Assembly (NCBI GenBank): GCA_900314775.1
Contig: OMWM01000001.1
Coordinates: 29,233 to 93,232, forward strand
DNA from: an uncultured Eubacteriales bacterium
GTDB lineage: Bacteria > Bacillota > Clostridia > Lachnospirales > Lachnospiraceae
DNA: 64,000 nt
Direction of reading: 5' to 3'
Shown here: positions 27,650 to 37,934 of the stretch, piece by piece
How the letters are laid out: each line of letters opens with the position of its first letter
Position numbering within the stretch: position 1 is the stretch's first letter
Program-made: the position numbers and the translations under genes
Notes under the pieces: model-generated
Seen by the model: only the letters and a program-made list of their open reading frames with translations
Database searches by the model: none
Told to the model about the DNA's origin: nothing

Positions 27650-29128
27650 TCAACCGAGAGTGACCGTTTTGACGGCAATTTCCTCGCAGAATTTCCTGTC
27701 GTGCTCGGCAAAGATCAGCGTCGGGCGGTAATCCAGCAGCAGTTTTTCGATCTGCATTCTGGACAGAACATCGATGTAATTGAGCGGTTCATCCCACACC
27801 AGCAGGTGCGCCTGTTCGCAGAGGCTCCTGGCTATCTGCACCTTCTTCTTCTGGCCTTCGCTCATCGCCTGCAACGGTGTGTCAAACTGTTCCCGGGAAA
27901 AATCGAGCTTGCGCAGGATCGCCTTGAACAGGCTCTCGTCGATCTGCGCCGCCTCGGCGTAGTCGGAAAGATCTGTCTGCTCAAATACGGCGTTCTGCTG
28001 CACATACGAGATCCGCAGTCCGCTGCCGCGGGTAAAGGTGCCGGTGTGCGGGATGTCTTCCCCGCACAGGAGCTTTAACAGGCTGGATTTGCCGCTGCCG
28101 TTTTTTCCGACCAGCGCGATCCGATCGCCCCGCATAACCGAAAAGCTCACCGGTCCGCAGATCATGCGATCATCATAATACACAGAGACATTGGAAAAAT
28201 CCGCCATCTTCTCCGTCTTATACGGCAGCTGCCGGATCGACAGATCCTGCACTGTCTCTGCATTTTTAAGAAGAGATTCCTTCTGCCGGGCGGCCTGCAG
28301 ACGGCGATTTTCAATTGCCTTCGACCGCTTCATGGATTTGGCTGCCTTATGGCCGACATAGCCGCGGTCCACGCGGGAGCCGGAGCTGGTGGTGCCGAAT
28401 TTTCCCTTCTCCGCCTTCGACGACCAGGCTGCACGCTCGGCCGCGCTCTTCTTCAGCCGGCCGATTTCCCCTTCCAGCTTTCTGTTCTCCGCGAGTTCAA
28501 ACTGCATCTGTCTTTGCTGATTCTCATACCAGGTGGAAAAATTTCCCTGCTGGATCTCGATGTCCGTGCGGTTGATCGCCATCACATGGTCGATGCAGCC
28601 GTCCAGAAAGCTCCGGTCATGGGAAACAAGGATAAAGCCTTTTTTGCCGGCCAGATACCGGCTGACCAGTTCTCTTCCCCGCAGGTCCAGATGGTTGGTC
28701 GGCTCATCGATCAGCAGAAAATCATTTTCATTCAGGAAAAGCGCGGCCAGCATCAGCTTGGTCCGCTCCCCGTTGGAGAGCGTATAAAACGACTGATAGA
28801 GCACATCCTCCGGCACCTCCAGCAGATTCAGCTCCCGCACAAGCTGCCAGTAAGCGAAATCCGGGCAGATCTCCTGCGCCGCATCAAGCGCATTTTCGTA
28901 AGGGTCGCTGACCGGATAAGGAAAATATTCCAGGTCCACCGGACAGCTGATCGTCCCGCTGTACTCCATCTTCTGCTGCAGAAGGCGCAGCAGCGTCGTC
29001 TTGCCGCGCCCGTTGCGCCCGATCAGGCCCAGCTTCCAGCTGGTGTCAATGGTCAGGCTGACATTTTCAAAAATATTTTCATAGCTGCCTTCGTAGGCAA
29101 ATGTAAGATTCTGTATGGTTATCTGCAC
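27650..29128 (-). CDS. ABC-F ATPase, Lsa-like ribosomal protection family
   Basis: A 492-residue protein with two ABC ATPase domains and no membrane segment. The first has Walker A GRNGRGKTT and signature LSNGERTKL with DEPTNHLDL; the second has GKNGSGKSS, a divergent signature MSEGQKKKV and WDEPLNYIDV. The inter-domain linker is long and basic. The wording of Walker A (LIGRNGRGKTTLLRLLQ) and of the second Walker B (WDEPLNYID) is that of Lsa/Vga-type ABC-F proteins that displace lincosamides, streptogramin A and pleuromutilins from the ribosome. Resistance is inferred, not shown. The start is a GTG at 29128 behind GGAGG. Confidence 0.85.
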   Translation of the reverse strand: MQITIQNLTFAYEGSYENIFENVSLTIDTSWKLGLIGRNGRGKTTLLRLLQQKMEYSGTISCPVDLEYFPYPVSDPYENALDAAQEICPDFAYWQLVRELNLLEVPEDVLYQSFYTLSNGERTKLMLAALFLNENDFLLIDEPTNHLDLRGRELVSRYLAGKKGFILVSHDRSFLDGCIDHVMAINRTDIEIQQGNFSTWYENQQRQMQFELAENRKLEGEIGRLKKSAAERAAWSSKAEKGKFGTTSSGSRVDRGYVGHKAAKSMKRSKAIENRRLQAARQKESLLKNAETVQDLSIRQLPYKTEKMADFSNVSVYYDDRMICGPVSFSVMRGDRIALVGKNGSGKSSLLKLLCGEDIPHTGTFTRGSGLRISYVQQNAVFEQTDLSDYAEAAQIDESLFKAILRKLDFSREQFDTPLQAMSEGQKKKVQIARSLCEQAHLLVWDEPLNYIDVLSRMQIEKLLLDYRPTLIFAEHDRKFCEEIAVKTVTLG

Positions 29129-29162
29129 TCTGGCATCCCCTCCTCATTGCATGGCACAACAT

Positions 29163-29197
29163 AAAAATAACGGTCTCCGTCCGAAAACGAAGACCGT
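29163..29197 (-). terminator. Terminator after yajC
   Basis: ACGGTCT and AGACCGT form a 7-bp stem with a 14-base loop that can pair further, followed by TATTTTTA on the minus strand. It separates yajC from the ABC-F gene. Confidence 0.65.
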
Positions 29198-29210
29198 GTC
29201 CGCATTCACA

Positions 29211-29537
29211 TTACTCGCCGTCTGCCGATCCTTCTTTCTCAACACTGACGATAGCTTCCTTCTGCATCGGAATACGGCAGTGCTTGTCGGAACCGAACTC
29301 GACAACAACAACCTCATCGGAAATATCAATGACTACACCGTAAAAGCCGCTGGTCGTAAGAACGCTGTCTCCGACCTCCAGGCTGGCGAGCATCGCATCG
29401 GTCTCTCTCTGACGCTTTCTGGACGGACGGACAGAGAGGAAATAGAAAAGTGCCGCAAAGATTCCAATGTAGACAATCAGCATGACAACAGCCGATGTTG
29501 TACTGCTGGAATCCAGTGTTAAAGGCATAATGTTCAT
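29211..29537 (-). CDS. yajC: Preprotein translocase subunit YajC
   Basis: YajC is a small single-span membrane protein that associates with SecDF-YidC. The 108-residue protein has one hydrophobic helix (about 14-33) followed by the family block FYFLSVRPSRKRQRE, and LEVGDSVLTTSGFYGVV in the soluble part. It lies 25 bases after tgt, the usual order, and is closed by a hairpin. The ATG follows AGGAGGAAG. Confidence 0.94.
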   Translation of the reverse strand: MNIMPLTLDSSSTTSAVVMLIVYIGIFAALFYFLSVRPSRKRQRETDAMLASLEVGDSVLTTSGFYGVVIDISDEVVVVEFGSDKHCRIPMQKEAIVSVEKEGSADGE

Positions 29538-29562
29538 GTAACTTCCTCCTAAAATATAATAA

Positions 29563-30702
29563 TCATTTATCTTCGTCTCCGGCTTTGAAGCCGTCGAGCG
29601 TAGCTCTCTTGAATTCCGCGTACCGGTGTTCCCGGATCGCTGCCCTGATCTCCTCCATTAAATGATTGTAGAAATACAGGTTGTGCAGCACGCAGAAACG
29701 CATGCCCAGCATCTCTTTCGCCCGCAGCAGATGGCTCACATAGGCTCTGGTATAATGCTGGCATACCGGACAGCCGCAGCCTTCCTCTATCGGCCGGTCG
29801 TCCAGCTTAAAACGGGCATTGAACAGATTCAGCTTGCCGAAATGCGTATAGACATGGCCGTGCCGGCCGTTGCGCGACGGATAGACGCAGTCGAAAAAGT
29901 CCACGCCGCGGTCCACACCCTCGATGATATTCTCCGGTGTGCCGACACCCATCAGATAAATCGGCTTGTCCTGCGGCAGATACGGCACCACTTCGTCGAG
30001 AATATGATACATCTGCTCGTGCGATTCGCCGACTGCCAGACCGCCGACCGCGTAGCCATCGAGATCCAGCTCGGAAATCTGCTTCGCATGCTCGATCCGG
30101 ATATCCTCGTAGGTACCGCCCTGATTGATGCCGAAGAGCATCTGGTGCGGATTCACCGTATCTTCCAGGGCATTCAGCTCATCGATCTTCTTCTTGCATC
30201 GATACAGCCAGCGCGTCGTCCGGTTGACGGAATTGATCATATATTCGCGGCTTGACGGGTACGGTGCACATTCATCGAGAGCCATCGCGATCGTCGACCC
30301 AAGATTGGACTGAATCTGGATGCTCTCCTCCGGTCCCATGAAAATGCGGTGGCCGTCGATATGGGACTGGAAGGTAACGCCTTCCTCACGGATCTTGCGC
30401 AGGCCCTTCAGGGAAAAGATCTGAAAGCCGCCGGAATCCGTCAGAATCGGGCGGTCCCAGTTCATGAACTTATGAAGTCCTCCGAGCTGCTTGATCGTCT
30501 CGTCGCCGGTCCGGACATGCAGATGATATGTATTGGAAAGTTCTACCTGTGTGCCGATCTCACGAAGGTCCTGTGTGGACACGGCTCCCTTGATCGCGCC
30601 GACAGTGCCGACGTTCATGAAAACAGGTGTCTCGATAGTGCCATGCACCGTCTCCATATGGGCGCTGCGCGCTCTGCCATCACGGGCGACAATCTGATAC
30701 AT
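29563..30702 (-). CDS. tgt: Queuine tRNA-ribosyltransferase
   Basis: Tgt exchanges guanine 34 of certain tRNAs for preQ1. The 379-residue protein carries LTDSGGFQIFSL with the catalytic aspartate, GGLAVGESHEQM in the substrate pocket, the second catalytic region VDFFDCVYPSRNGRHG, and the zinc site CGCPVCQHYTRAY with a downstream cysteine and histidine (FCVLHNL). It is the first gene of the tgt-yajC unit and is transcribed divergently from aroC. No preQ1 riboswitch was seen upstream. Confidence 0.97.
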   Translation of the reverse strand: MYQIVARDGRARSAHMETVHGTIETPVFMNVGTVGAIKGAVSTQDLREIGTQVELSNTYHLHVRTGDETIKQLGGLHKFMNWDRPILTDSGGFQIFSLKGLRKIREEGVTFQSHIDGHRIFMGPEESIQIQSNLGSTIAMALDECAPYPSSREYMINSVNRTTRWLYRCKKKIDELNALEDTVNPHQMLFGINQGGTYEDIRIEHAKQISELDLDGYAVGGLAVGESHEQMYHILDEVVPYLPQDKPIYLMGVGTPENIIEGVDRGVDFFDCVYPSRNGRHGHVYTHFGKLNLFNARFKLDDRPIEEGCGCPVCQHYTRAYVSHLLRAKEMLGMRFCVLHNLYFYNHLMEEIRAAIREHRYAEFKRATLDGFKAGDEDK

Positions 30703-30744
30703 AATCTCCTCCGGTCTTTCTATACGTTAAAAATCAACATTGTA

Positions 30745-30772
30745 ATTATATCATATTCCAAACCATCTGCAA
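30745..30772 (-). promoter_or_regulatory. Promoter of tgt-yajC
   Basis: TTGCAG (30767-30772) and TATAAT (30745-30750) on the minus strand are 16 bases apart, with TG one base before the -10. Confidence 0.75.
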
Positions 30773-30808
30773 GCGCAGATTTATACGGATTCGCCGTTGC
30801 CGCCGCTC

Positions 30809-30837
30809 TTGCGTCCGGCAGGCAGATAATTTATACT
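30809..30837 (+). promoter_or_regulatory. Promoter of aroC
   Basis: TTGCGT (30809-30814) and TATACT (30832-30837) are 17 bases apart on the plus strand, giving a start about 28 bases before the ATG. Confidence 0.6.
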
Positions 30838-30871
30838 GATTGCATACTCTTAAAATGAAAGGACAATGATC

Positions 30872-31981
30872 ATGGCTGGATCCAGTTTCGGAAATATTTT
30901 CAGAATCACTACCTGGGGGGAATCGCACGGCAAGGCAATCGGGGCCGTCGTCGACGGCTGCCCCGCCGGCATTCCGCTGACTGAGGCGGATATTCAGTAC
31001 TATCTGAATCTCCGCAGGCCCGGCACTTCAAGGGCTGCAACGGCGCGGCAGGAAAGCGATACCGTCGAGATACTCTCCGGTGTCTTCGAGGGACGCACGA
31101 CCGGCACGCCGATCTCCATGCTGATCCGCAACACAGACCAGCATTCCGGCGACTACGCTAACATCGCCGGCTGCTATCGGCCGGGCCACGCCGATTATAC
31201 TTTCGATGCAAAATACGGTTTCCGCGACTACCGCGGCGGCGGCCGTTCTTCCGGCCGCGAGACCGCAGGGCGTGTGGCCGGCGGTGCGGTTGCCCTGAAG
31301 ATGCTCGATGAATGCGGCATTCGCATCACGGCTTATACGAAGTCGATCGGTCCCGTCAGCATTGATGACGACCCGGACGGCTATGACGAGGCGGAGATCA
31401 TGCGCAACCCGCTCTTCATGCCAAATAAAGAAGCCGCTGCCAGGGCGATGGCTTATATTGAGCAGATGCGCAGCATGCAGGACTCTGCCGGCGGCATCAT
31501 TGAATGCCGTATCGACGGCGTTCCAGCCGGTCTCGGCGACCCGGTTTTCGGGAAACTCAGCGCATCTCTCGCCCAGGCCATCTCTTCTATTGGAGCTGTC
31601 AAGGGATTTGAAATCGGCGAAGGTTTCCACGCTGCTGTCATGAGAGGTTCCGAGGACAATGACGCCTTTATGCCGGACGGCAGAGGCGGCATCACGAAGC
31701 GTACCAACCACGCCGGCGGCATTCTGGGCGGTATCAGCGACGGCTCGCCGATCGTTTTCCGCGCTGCTTTCAAGCCGGTTGCCTCGATCAGCCGCCCGCA
31801 GGATACGGTCACCAGAGACGGCAAGGCGGCGCAGCTCACCATCAAGGGCCGCCACGATCCGGTCATTCCGCCGCGCGCTGTCGTCGTCGTCAAATCCATG
31901 GCGGCGCTCGTGATCGCCGACGCCCTGCTGCTTGGCATGACCTCCCGGATCGACCGCATCAGAGATTTCTACCGGCGCTGA
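30872..31981 (+). CDS. aroC: Chorismate synthase
   Basis: AroC converts EPSP to chorismate, the last step of the shikimate pathway, using reduced FMN as a catalytic cofactor. The 369-residue protein shows GNIFRITTWGESHGKAIG at the start, the core GGGRSSGRETAGRVAGG (about 123-139) and RHDPVIPPRAV near the C-terminus. The ATG at 30872 (MAGSSFGN) is 8 bases after AAAGGA; an ATG at 30866 lies too close to it. It is a lone gene between divergent tgt and a shared terminator. Confidence 0.97.
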   Translation: MAGSSFGNIFRITTWGESHGKAIGAVVDGCPAGIPLTEADIQYYLNLRRPGTSRAATARQESDTVEILSGVFEGRTTGTPISMLIRNTDQHSGDYANIAGCYRPGHADYTFDAKYGFRDYRGGGRSSGRETAGRVAGGAVALKMLDECGIRITAYTKSIGPVSIDDDPDGYDEAEIMRNPLFMPNKEAAARAMAYIEQMRSMQDSAGGIIECRIDGVPAGLGDPVFGKLSASLAQAISSIGAVKGFEIGEGFHAAVMRGSEDNDAFMPDGRGGITKRTNHAGGILGGISDGSPIVFRAAFKPVASISRPQDTVTRDGKAAQLTIKGRHDPVIPPRAVVVVKSMAALVIADALLLGMTSRIDRIRDFYRR

Positions 31982-32004
31982 CGGCACGGGCTAATGCAGA
32001 TCAT

Positions 32005-32050
32005 AAAAGGGGACGTACAGAAGGAAAACACCTTCCGTACGTCCCCTTTT
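32005..32050. terminator. Bidirectional terminator between aroC and the PspC gene
   Basis: AAAAGGGGACGTAC and GTACGTCCCCTTTT form a 14-bp perfect stem, extended by GAAGG/CCTTC inside. T-tracts are present on both strands, so it can end both the aroC transcript and the opposing transcript ending at 32068. Confidence 0.93.
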
Positions 32051-32067
32051 CAGATACTGTCCGGTTA

Positions 32068-32274
32068 TCAGATATCGGTATCACGCGGCATCAGGATGCC
32101 GGCTGCAATGTAGAGCACAAGACCGACACCGAATGAAATCAGTGTGATAATCACCCAGATAATACGGACAATGGTCGAGTCAATGCCCAGGGACTGCGCA
32201 ATGCCGCCGCATACACCGGCGATGATCTTGTCAGTCGTCGATCTGCACAGGCGGACATCATGAATGTTCTTCAT
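32068..32274 (-). CDS. PspC domain-containing small membrane protein
   Basis: A 68-residue protein made of one PspC domain: a short basic start with LCRSTTDKIIAGVCGGIAQ, the family's CGG motif, followed by LGIDSTIVRIIWVI and a hydrophobic helix ending LYIAAGILMP. PspC proteins work in membrane-stress responses in enterobacteria; stand-alone versions in Firmicutes have no assigned role. It begins one base after the lysA-like gene and ends at the bidirectional terminator, so it is cotranscribed with that gene. Confidence 0.88.
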   Translation of the reverse strand: MKNIHDVRLCRSTTDKIIAGVCGGIAQSLGIDSTIVRIIWVIITLISFGVGLVLYIAAGILMPRDTDI

Positions 32275-32275
32275 A

Positions 32276-33553
32276 TTACCACTCCTTCACCACATCATCA
32301 AAAATGTGCGTAAAATCAAAGGTTGCCAGGTAATCAGCCGGCGTCTCCGCACGGCGGATCAGCTGCACGCTGCCATCTTCCTTCAGAAGAAGCTCTGCGT
32401 GTTTCAGCATTCCATTATAATTATACCCCATTGAGTAGCCATGTGCACCTGTATCGTGAAGAATTACATAATCTCCGATATCGATCTTCGGCAGCATTCT
32501 GTCCACCGCGAATTTATCGCTGTTCTCACAGAGGCCGCCGGTCACATCATACTTGTGGTCGCAAGGCGCATTCTCCTTGCCCGCAACTGTAATATGATGA
32601 TAGGCACCGTACATCATCGGACGCATCAGATCAGCCGCACAGGCATCCAGTCCGATATAGTCCTTGTAAATATGCTTCTCGTGGATCGCCGTCGTCACCA
32701 GATGGCCGTAAGGACCTGTCATATAACGTCCCATCTCCGTAAAAATCGCCACATCTGTCATACCGGCCGGTCCGAAAATCTCATCGTAAACCTTGTGCAC
32801 GCCCTCGCCGATCACGGCGATGTCGTTCGGCTCACCGTCCAGCTCATACGGGATGCCGACACCGCCGGAGAGGTTGATGAAATCAATCTTCGCGCCGGTC
32901 TCCTCGTGCAGTTCCACCGCCACCTTGAACAGGATCTTCGCCAGCGCCGGATAATAATCATTGGTCTGCGTATTGCTGGCCAGGAAGGCATGCAGGCCGA
33001 AGTGCTTCACGCCCTTTGAAACCAGATAGCGGAATCCCTCCGTCAGCTGCTCACGGGTGAAGCCGTATTTTGCCTCCTCCGGCGTATCCATGATAAAGTT
33101 GCTGATCTTGAAGACGCCGCCGGCGTTGAAACGGCAGCAGACCGTATCCGGAAATTCTCCGACATTGTCCTCAAAATATTTAATATGCGTGATGTCATCA
33201 AAATTAATGATCGCACCGACCTTCTTTGCATAGGCAAACGCCCTCGCCGGCGTATCATTGGAAGAGAAAAAAATTTTCGGGAAAGTAAAGCCGCAGGCCT
33301 TCGCCATCATCAGCTCTGTCTCGGTCGCGCAGTCGAGGCCGCAGCCTTCCTCCTTCATGATCTGAAGGATATAAGGATTCGGTGTCGCCTTGACGGCAAA
33401 ATATTCGCGGTAGCCTTTATTCCAGGAAAAGGCTTCCTTCACTCTGTGCAGATTATCGCGGATTCCCTTTTCATCATAGATATGGAAAGGAGTCGGATAG
33501 GTCTTCGTAATTTCATCCAACTGCTCTTTGGTAACAAAAGGTATTTTTTTCAT
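32276..33553 (-). CDS. lysA: Diaminopimelate decarboxylase-like PLP enzyme
   Basis: A fold type III PLP decarboxylase of 425 residues. The PLP lysine is in YFAVKATPNP (about 55), with LHAFLASNT, a glycine-rich loop NLSGGVGIPYE for the phosphate and GGLCENSDKFAVD near the C-terminus where the family has a CESGD motif. This form, with ENSD instead of ESGD and a longer C-terminus, is common in Clostridia and usually called LysA (meso-diaminopimelate to lysine). Substrate is inferred. The ATG follows GAAAGGCGC. A hairpin terminator separates it from ilvE upstream, and no separate promoter was recognised. Confidence 0.85.
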   Translation of the reverse strand: MKKIPFVTKEQLDEITKTYPTPFHIYDEKGIRDNLHRVKEAFSWNKGYREYFAVKATPNPYILQIMKEEGCGLDCATETELMMAKACGFTFPKIFFSSNDTPARAFAYAKKVGAIINFDDITHIKYFEDNVGEFPDTVCCRFNAGGVFKISNFIMDTPEEAKYGFTREQLTEGFRYLVSKGVKHFGLHAFLASNTQTNDYYPALAKILFKVAVELHEETGAKIDFINLSGGVGIPYELDGEPNDIAVIGEGVHKVYDEIFGPAGMTDVAIFTEMGRYMTGPYGHLVTTAIHEKHIYKDYIGLDACAADLMRPMMYGAYHHITVAGKENAPCDHKYDVTGGLCENSDKFAVDRMLPKIDIGDYVILHDTGAHGYSMGYNYNGMLKHAELLLKEDGSVQLIRRAETPADYLATFDFTHIFDDVVKEW

Positions 33554-33583
33554 AATTAAGCGCCTTTCTGTTTCTGTATTTTC

Positions 33584-33616
33584 AAAAAGCCGCAGTCATG
33601 CATGGCTGCGGCTTTT
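33584..33616 (-). terminator. Terminator between ilvE and the lysA-like gene
   Basis: AAAAGCCGCAG and CTGCGGCTTTT form an 11-bp stem with a 10-base loop, followed by TGAAAA on the minus strand. It could be partly read through, since the next gene lacks an obvious promoter. Confidence 0.8.
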
Positions 33617-33640
33617 CTGTTGTGTCTGCTATAAGATAAA

Positions 33641-34666
33641 TTACATGATCTTGTGAATCCAGCCTTCCGGTGCATCCACGGTACCGTACTGAATACCGGT
33701 AAGAAGATCGTAGAGCTTCTGGGTAACCGGGCCCATCTTCTCCATGCCGCTCGGGAAGCATACTGTCTCGTCGTGGGAGACAACCTTGCCGACCGGGCAG
33801 ATTACGGCTGCTGTACCGCAGATACCGCACTCTGCGAAATCCTTGAGTTCGCTGAACTTAACCGGACGCTCGGTAACCTTCATGCCAAGATAGTCCTTCG
33901 CAACAACCAGAAGAGATCTTCTTGTTACAGAAGGAAGGATCGAATTGGACTTCGGTGTGACGAGCTCGCCATCCTTGGTGATGAAGATGAAGTTCGCACC
34001 GCCGGTCTCCTCTACATAAGTACGGGTCGCCGGATCAAGGAACATGTTCTCGTCATATCCATTGGCATGTGCTGTGACATTGGCATGCAGACTCATCGCA
34101 TAGTTGAGACCTGCCTTGATGAAACCGGTTCCGCGCGGCGCGGCACGGTCGAAATCGCTGACACAGATTGTGATCGGCTTTACGCCGTTCTTGAAATACG
34201 GACCTACCGGTGTGCCGAAAAGTCTGAACTGATATTCAGTGGCCGGCTTTACACCGATAACCGGATTGGTTGCGAACATATATGGTCTGAGGTAGAGCGT
34301 AGCGCCTGTGCCGTAAGGCGGTACCCATTTGGCATTGGCTCTGACAACCTCTTCCACAGCCTCGATGAATCTCTCAGCCGGGAAAGACGGCATCTCCATA
34401 CGCTTAGCGGAATCCATCATTCTGGAAGCGTTGAGATCCGGCCGGAAAGTGACAATGCTGCCGTCTTCCTGCTCATAGGCTTTCAGTCCTTCGAAAACCT
34501 CCTGACAATACTGCAGAATACCGGCACACTCATTCAGTGTGATATTCGGGTCGTCGGTCAGAGATCCCTCTCCCCACTTGCCGTCCTTGAAGTTGGCAAC
34601 ATAACGCTTGTCTGTAGTAATATAACCAAAGCTCAGGTTTTTCCAGTCCAGATTTGCTTTCTCCAT
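33641..34666 (-). CDS. ilvE: Branched-chain amino acid aminotransferase
   Basis: IlvE transfers amino groups between glutamate and the keto acids of leucine, isoleucine and valine. The 341-residue protein is of fold type IV: the PLP lysine lies in GFIKAGLNYAMSL, and EETGGANFIFI and SILPSVTRRSLL follow as in the long (BCAT II) form found in eukaryotes and many Firmicutes. The start is the ATG at 34666 (MEKANLDW), 8 bases after GGAGG. It has its own promoter. No T-box or leader peptide was found. Confidence 0.93.
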   Translation of the reverse strand: MEKANLDWKNLSFGYITTDKRYVANFKDGKWGEGSLTDDPNITLNECAGILQYCQEVFEGLKAYEQEDGSIVTFRPDLNASRMMDSAKRMEMPSFPAERFIEAVEEVVRANAKWVPPYGTGATLYLRPYMFATNPVIGVKPATEYQFRLFGTPVGPYFKNGVKPITICVSDFDRAAPRGTGFIKAGLNYAMSLHANVTAHANGYDENMFLDPATRTYVEETGGANFIFITKDGELVTPKSNSILPSVTRRSLLVVAKDYLGMKVTERPVKFSELKDFAECGICGTAAVICPVGKVVSHDETVCFPSGMEKMGPVTQKLYDLLTGIQYGTVDAPEGWIHKIM

Positions 34667-34720
34667 AACAAAATCCTCCATTTCCTCTATATCATTCGGA
34701 TTATTTTTTAATCAAATAAA

Positions 34721-34749
34721 AGTATAGTCTTTTAAATTTTCAAAATCAA
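34721..34749 (-). promoter_or_regulatory. Promoter of ilvE
   Basis: TTGATT (34744-34749) and TATACT (34721-34726) on the minus strand are separated by 17 bases, giving a leader of about 48 bases. Confidence 0.65.
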
Positions 34750-34848
34750 TAGGGAAATAATATGACTTCTCTTCATGGAACCATAACCCGGACTTAAAGC
34801 TGCCGCAGCCAGTCCCATCACAAAAGACTGCATGGCATATGTCCGCAT
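34732..34848 (-). CDS. Short hypothetical open frame
   Basis: A 38-codon frame (start MRTYAMQSFVMGLAAA) with a good GGAGG ribosome binding site 7 bases before its ATG. It lies after the methyltransferase remnant and runs over the ilvE promoter. I do not recognise it. The middle is hydrophobic (FVMGLAAAAL). It may be a decayed piece rather than a functional gene. Confidence 0.25.
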   Translation of the reverse strand: MRTYAMQSFVMGLAAAALSPGYGSMKRSHIISLLILKI

Positions 34849-34876
34849 AATATCGCCTCCTGCCCTTTCATCGTTT

Positions 34877-35038
34877 TCAGGCCTGTGCCATAAAACTGAT
34901 CCAGCGTCTTCCCGGCTCCCGCTGCACGGCAGCCGACTGAAAGCCCGCCTGTTTCAGATAATCCTTCATTTCCTCTTCCGAATAATAAGAGGCGCCTTCC
35001 GTATGTTTTTTTTCATATCAAGAAACATAGCTTTATCC
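34877..35038 (-). pseudogene. Remnant of a SAM-dependent methyltransferase gene
   Basis: On the minus strand the frame ending at 34877 reads HTEGASYYSEEEMKDYLK and continues QAGFQSAAVQREPGRRWISF, the typical C-terminal end of small class I methyltransferases (phenylalanine-less ASYY..EE..LK.AGF pattern). The upstream part MFLDMKK, behind GGAGG, is in a different frame and joins it only if the run of eight As is one base longer, so a frameshift is likely. The stretch 35040-35165 upstream has another short open end (CPPYFYALRRFIKRA) but no complete gene. Confidence 0.45.
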
Positions 35039-35167
35039 TCCGGCTAGGGTTTAACACAGCTAACTTTTGACAGTCAAACGCTTACGCTCTCTTGATAAAT
35101 CTTCTCAGTGCGTAAAAATAAGGCGGACAGTTATCACAGAGTTCACGGACCGGGATGCATTTTACGG

Positions 35168-35196
35168 TTGCCTGCGGCGGCCCGTTTTGCTATACT
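35168..35196 (+). promoter_or_regulatory. Promoter of the HAD-GH1 unit
   Basis: TTGCCT (35168-35173) and TATACT (35191-35196) are 17 bases apart on the plus strand; the start would be about 24 bases before the HAD gene. No antiterminator target or sugar operator was recognised. Confidence 0.55.
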
Positions 35197-35226
35197 GCAG
35201 ATTAATGCAAAGATGGGAGATGGATT

Positions 35227-37358
<2,132 letters not shown>

Positions 37359-37378
37359 ATCCGCCGGAGATCATTTAT

Positions 37379-37430
37379 AACCAGAAAACGCATTGCGCAG
37401 GCATCTCCCTGTACAATGCGTTTTCTGGTT
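37379..37430. terminator. Terminator between the GH1 gene and folA
   Basis: AACCAGAAAACGCATTG and CAATGCGTTTTCTGGTT form a 17-bp perfect stem with an 18-base loop. On the plus strand it runs into TTTTTATTTTC, so it ends the GH1 transcript; the opposing folA transcript ends 2 bases away and probably uses the same hairpin. Confidence 0.88.
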
Positions 37431-37431
37431 T

Positions 37432-37920
37432 TTATTTTCTCTTATAGACGGTAAAGGTGTACGGAATATCAAAATAGGTCCGTTCCTCACCCTCGTTTAC
37501 CATCTCCCAGTCCGGGTCCTCGTCGAGGTTCGGGAACCAGGCGTCCGCCGCGTAGGCGTAATCCATCTTCGTGATGTACGCCGTATCGCAGTACGGCAGC
37601 ATCTGCCGGTAAATGCTCTCGCCGCCGATGACGAAAATGCTGTCACTTTCATACTGCTTCAGAAGCGCCATGGCTTCTTCGACGCTATGCACAACCTCCG
37701 CGCCTCTGACTTCATAATCCGGGTTATGGGTGATGACAATATTGGTGCGCTTCGGGAGCGGCCTGGCGTTCGGAAAGCTCTCAAGCGTCCGGCGCCCCAT
37801 CACCACGATATTGCCGGTTGTCTTTTTCCGGAAGAACTTCATGTCCTCCGGGATACTGTTCAGCAATTCATTTTTGCAGCCGATCGCCCAGTTGCGATCC
37901 ACCGCTGCTATCAGATTCAT
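37432..37920 (-). CDS. folA: Dihydrofolate reductase
   Basis: FolA reduces dihydrofolate with NADPH and regenerates the folate consumed by ThyA. The 162-residue protein starts MNLIAAVDRNWAIG and has VMGRRTLESFP, and FVIGGESIYRQ in the cofactor site. The ATG at 37920 is 9 bases after GAAGGAG; an ATG nine bases earlier touches the ribosome binding site. It lies 14 bases after thyA and is the last gene of a long minus-strand run. Confidence 0.95.
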   Translation of the reverse strand: MNLIAAVDRNWAIGCKNELLNSIPEDMKFFRKKTTGNIVVMGRRTLESFPNARPLPKRTNIVITHNPDYEVRGAEVVHSVEEAMALLKQYESDSIFVIGGESIYRQMLPYCDTAYITKMDYAYAADAWFPNLDEDPDWEMVNEGEERTYFDIPYTFTVYKRK

Positions 37921-37934
37921 TGATCTCATCTCCT

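Noticed and set aside
34667..34720. Possible T-box or leader-peptide attenuator before ilvE
   Set aside because: The leader is too short, and no T-box sequence, branched-chain codon run or terminator was found in it.
35096..35165. Short frame on the minus strand ending CPPYFYALRRFIKRA
   Set aside because: It looks like the end of a protein, but no start, ribosome binding site or longer similarity could be read, so it is mentioned only with the remnant next to it.
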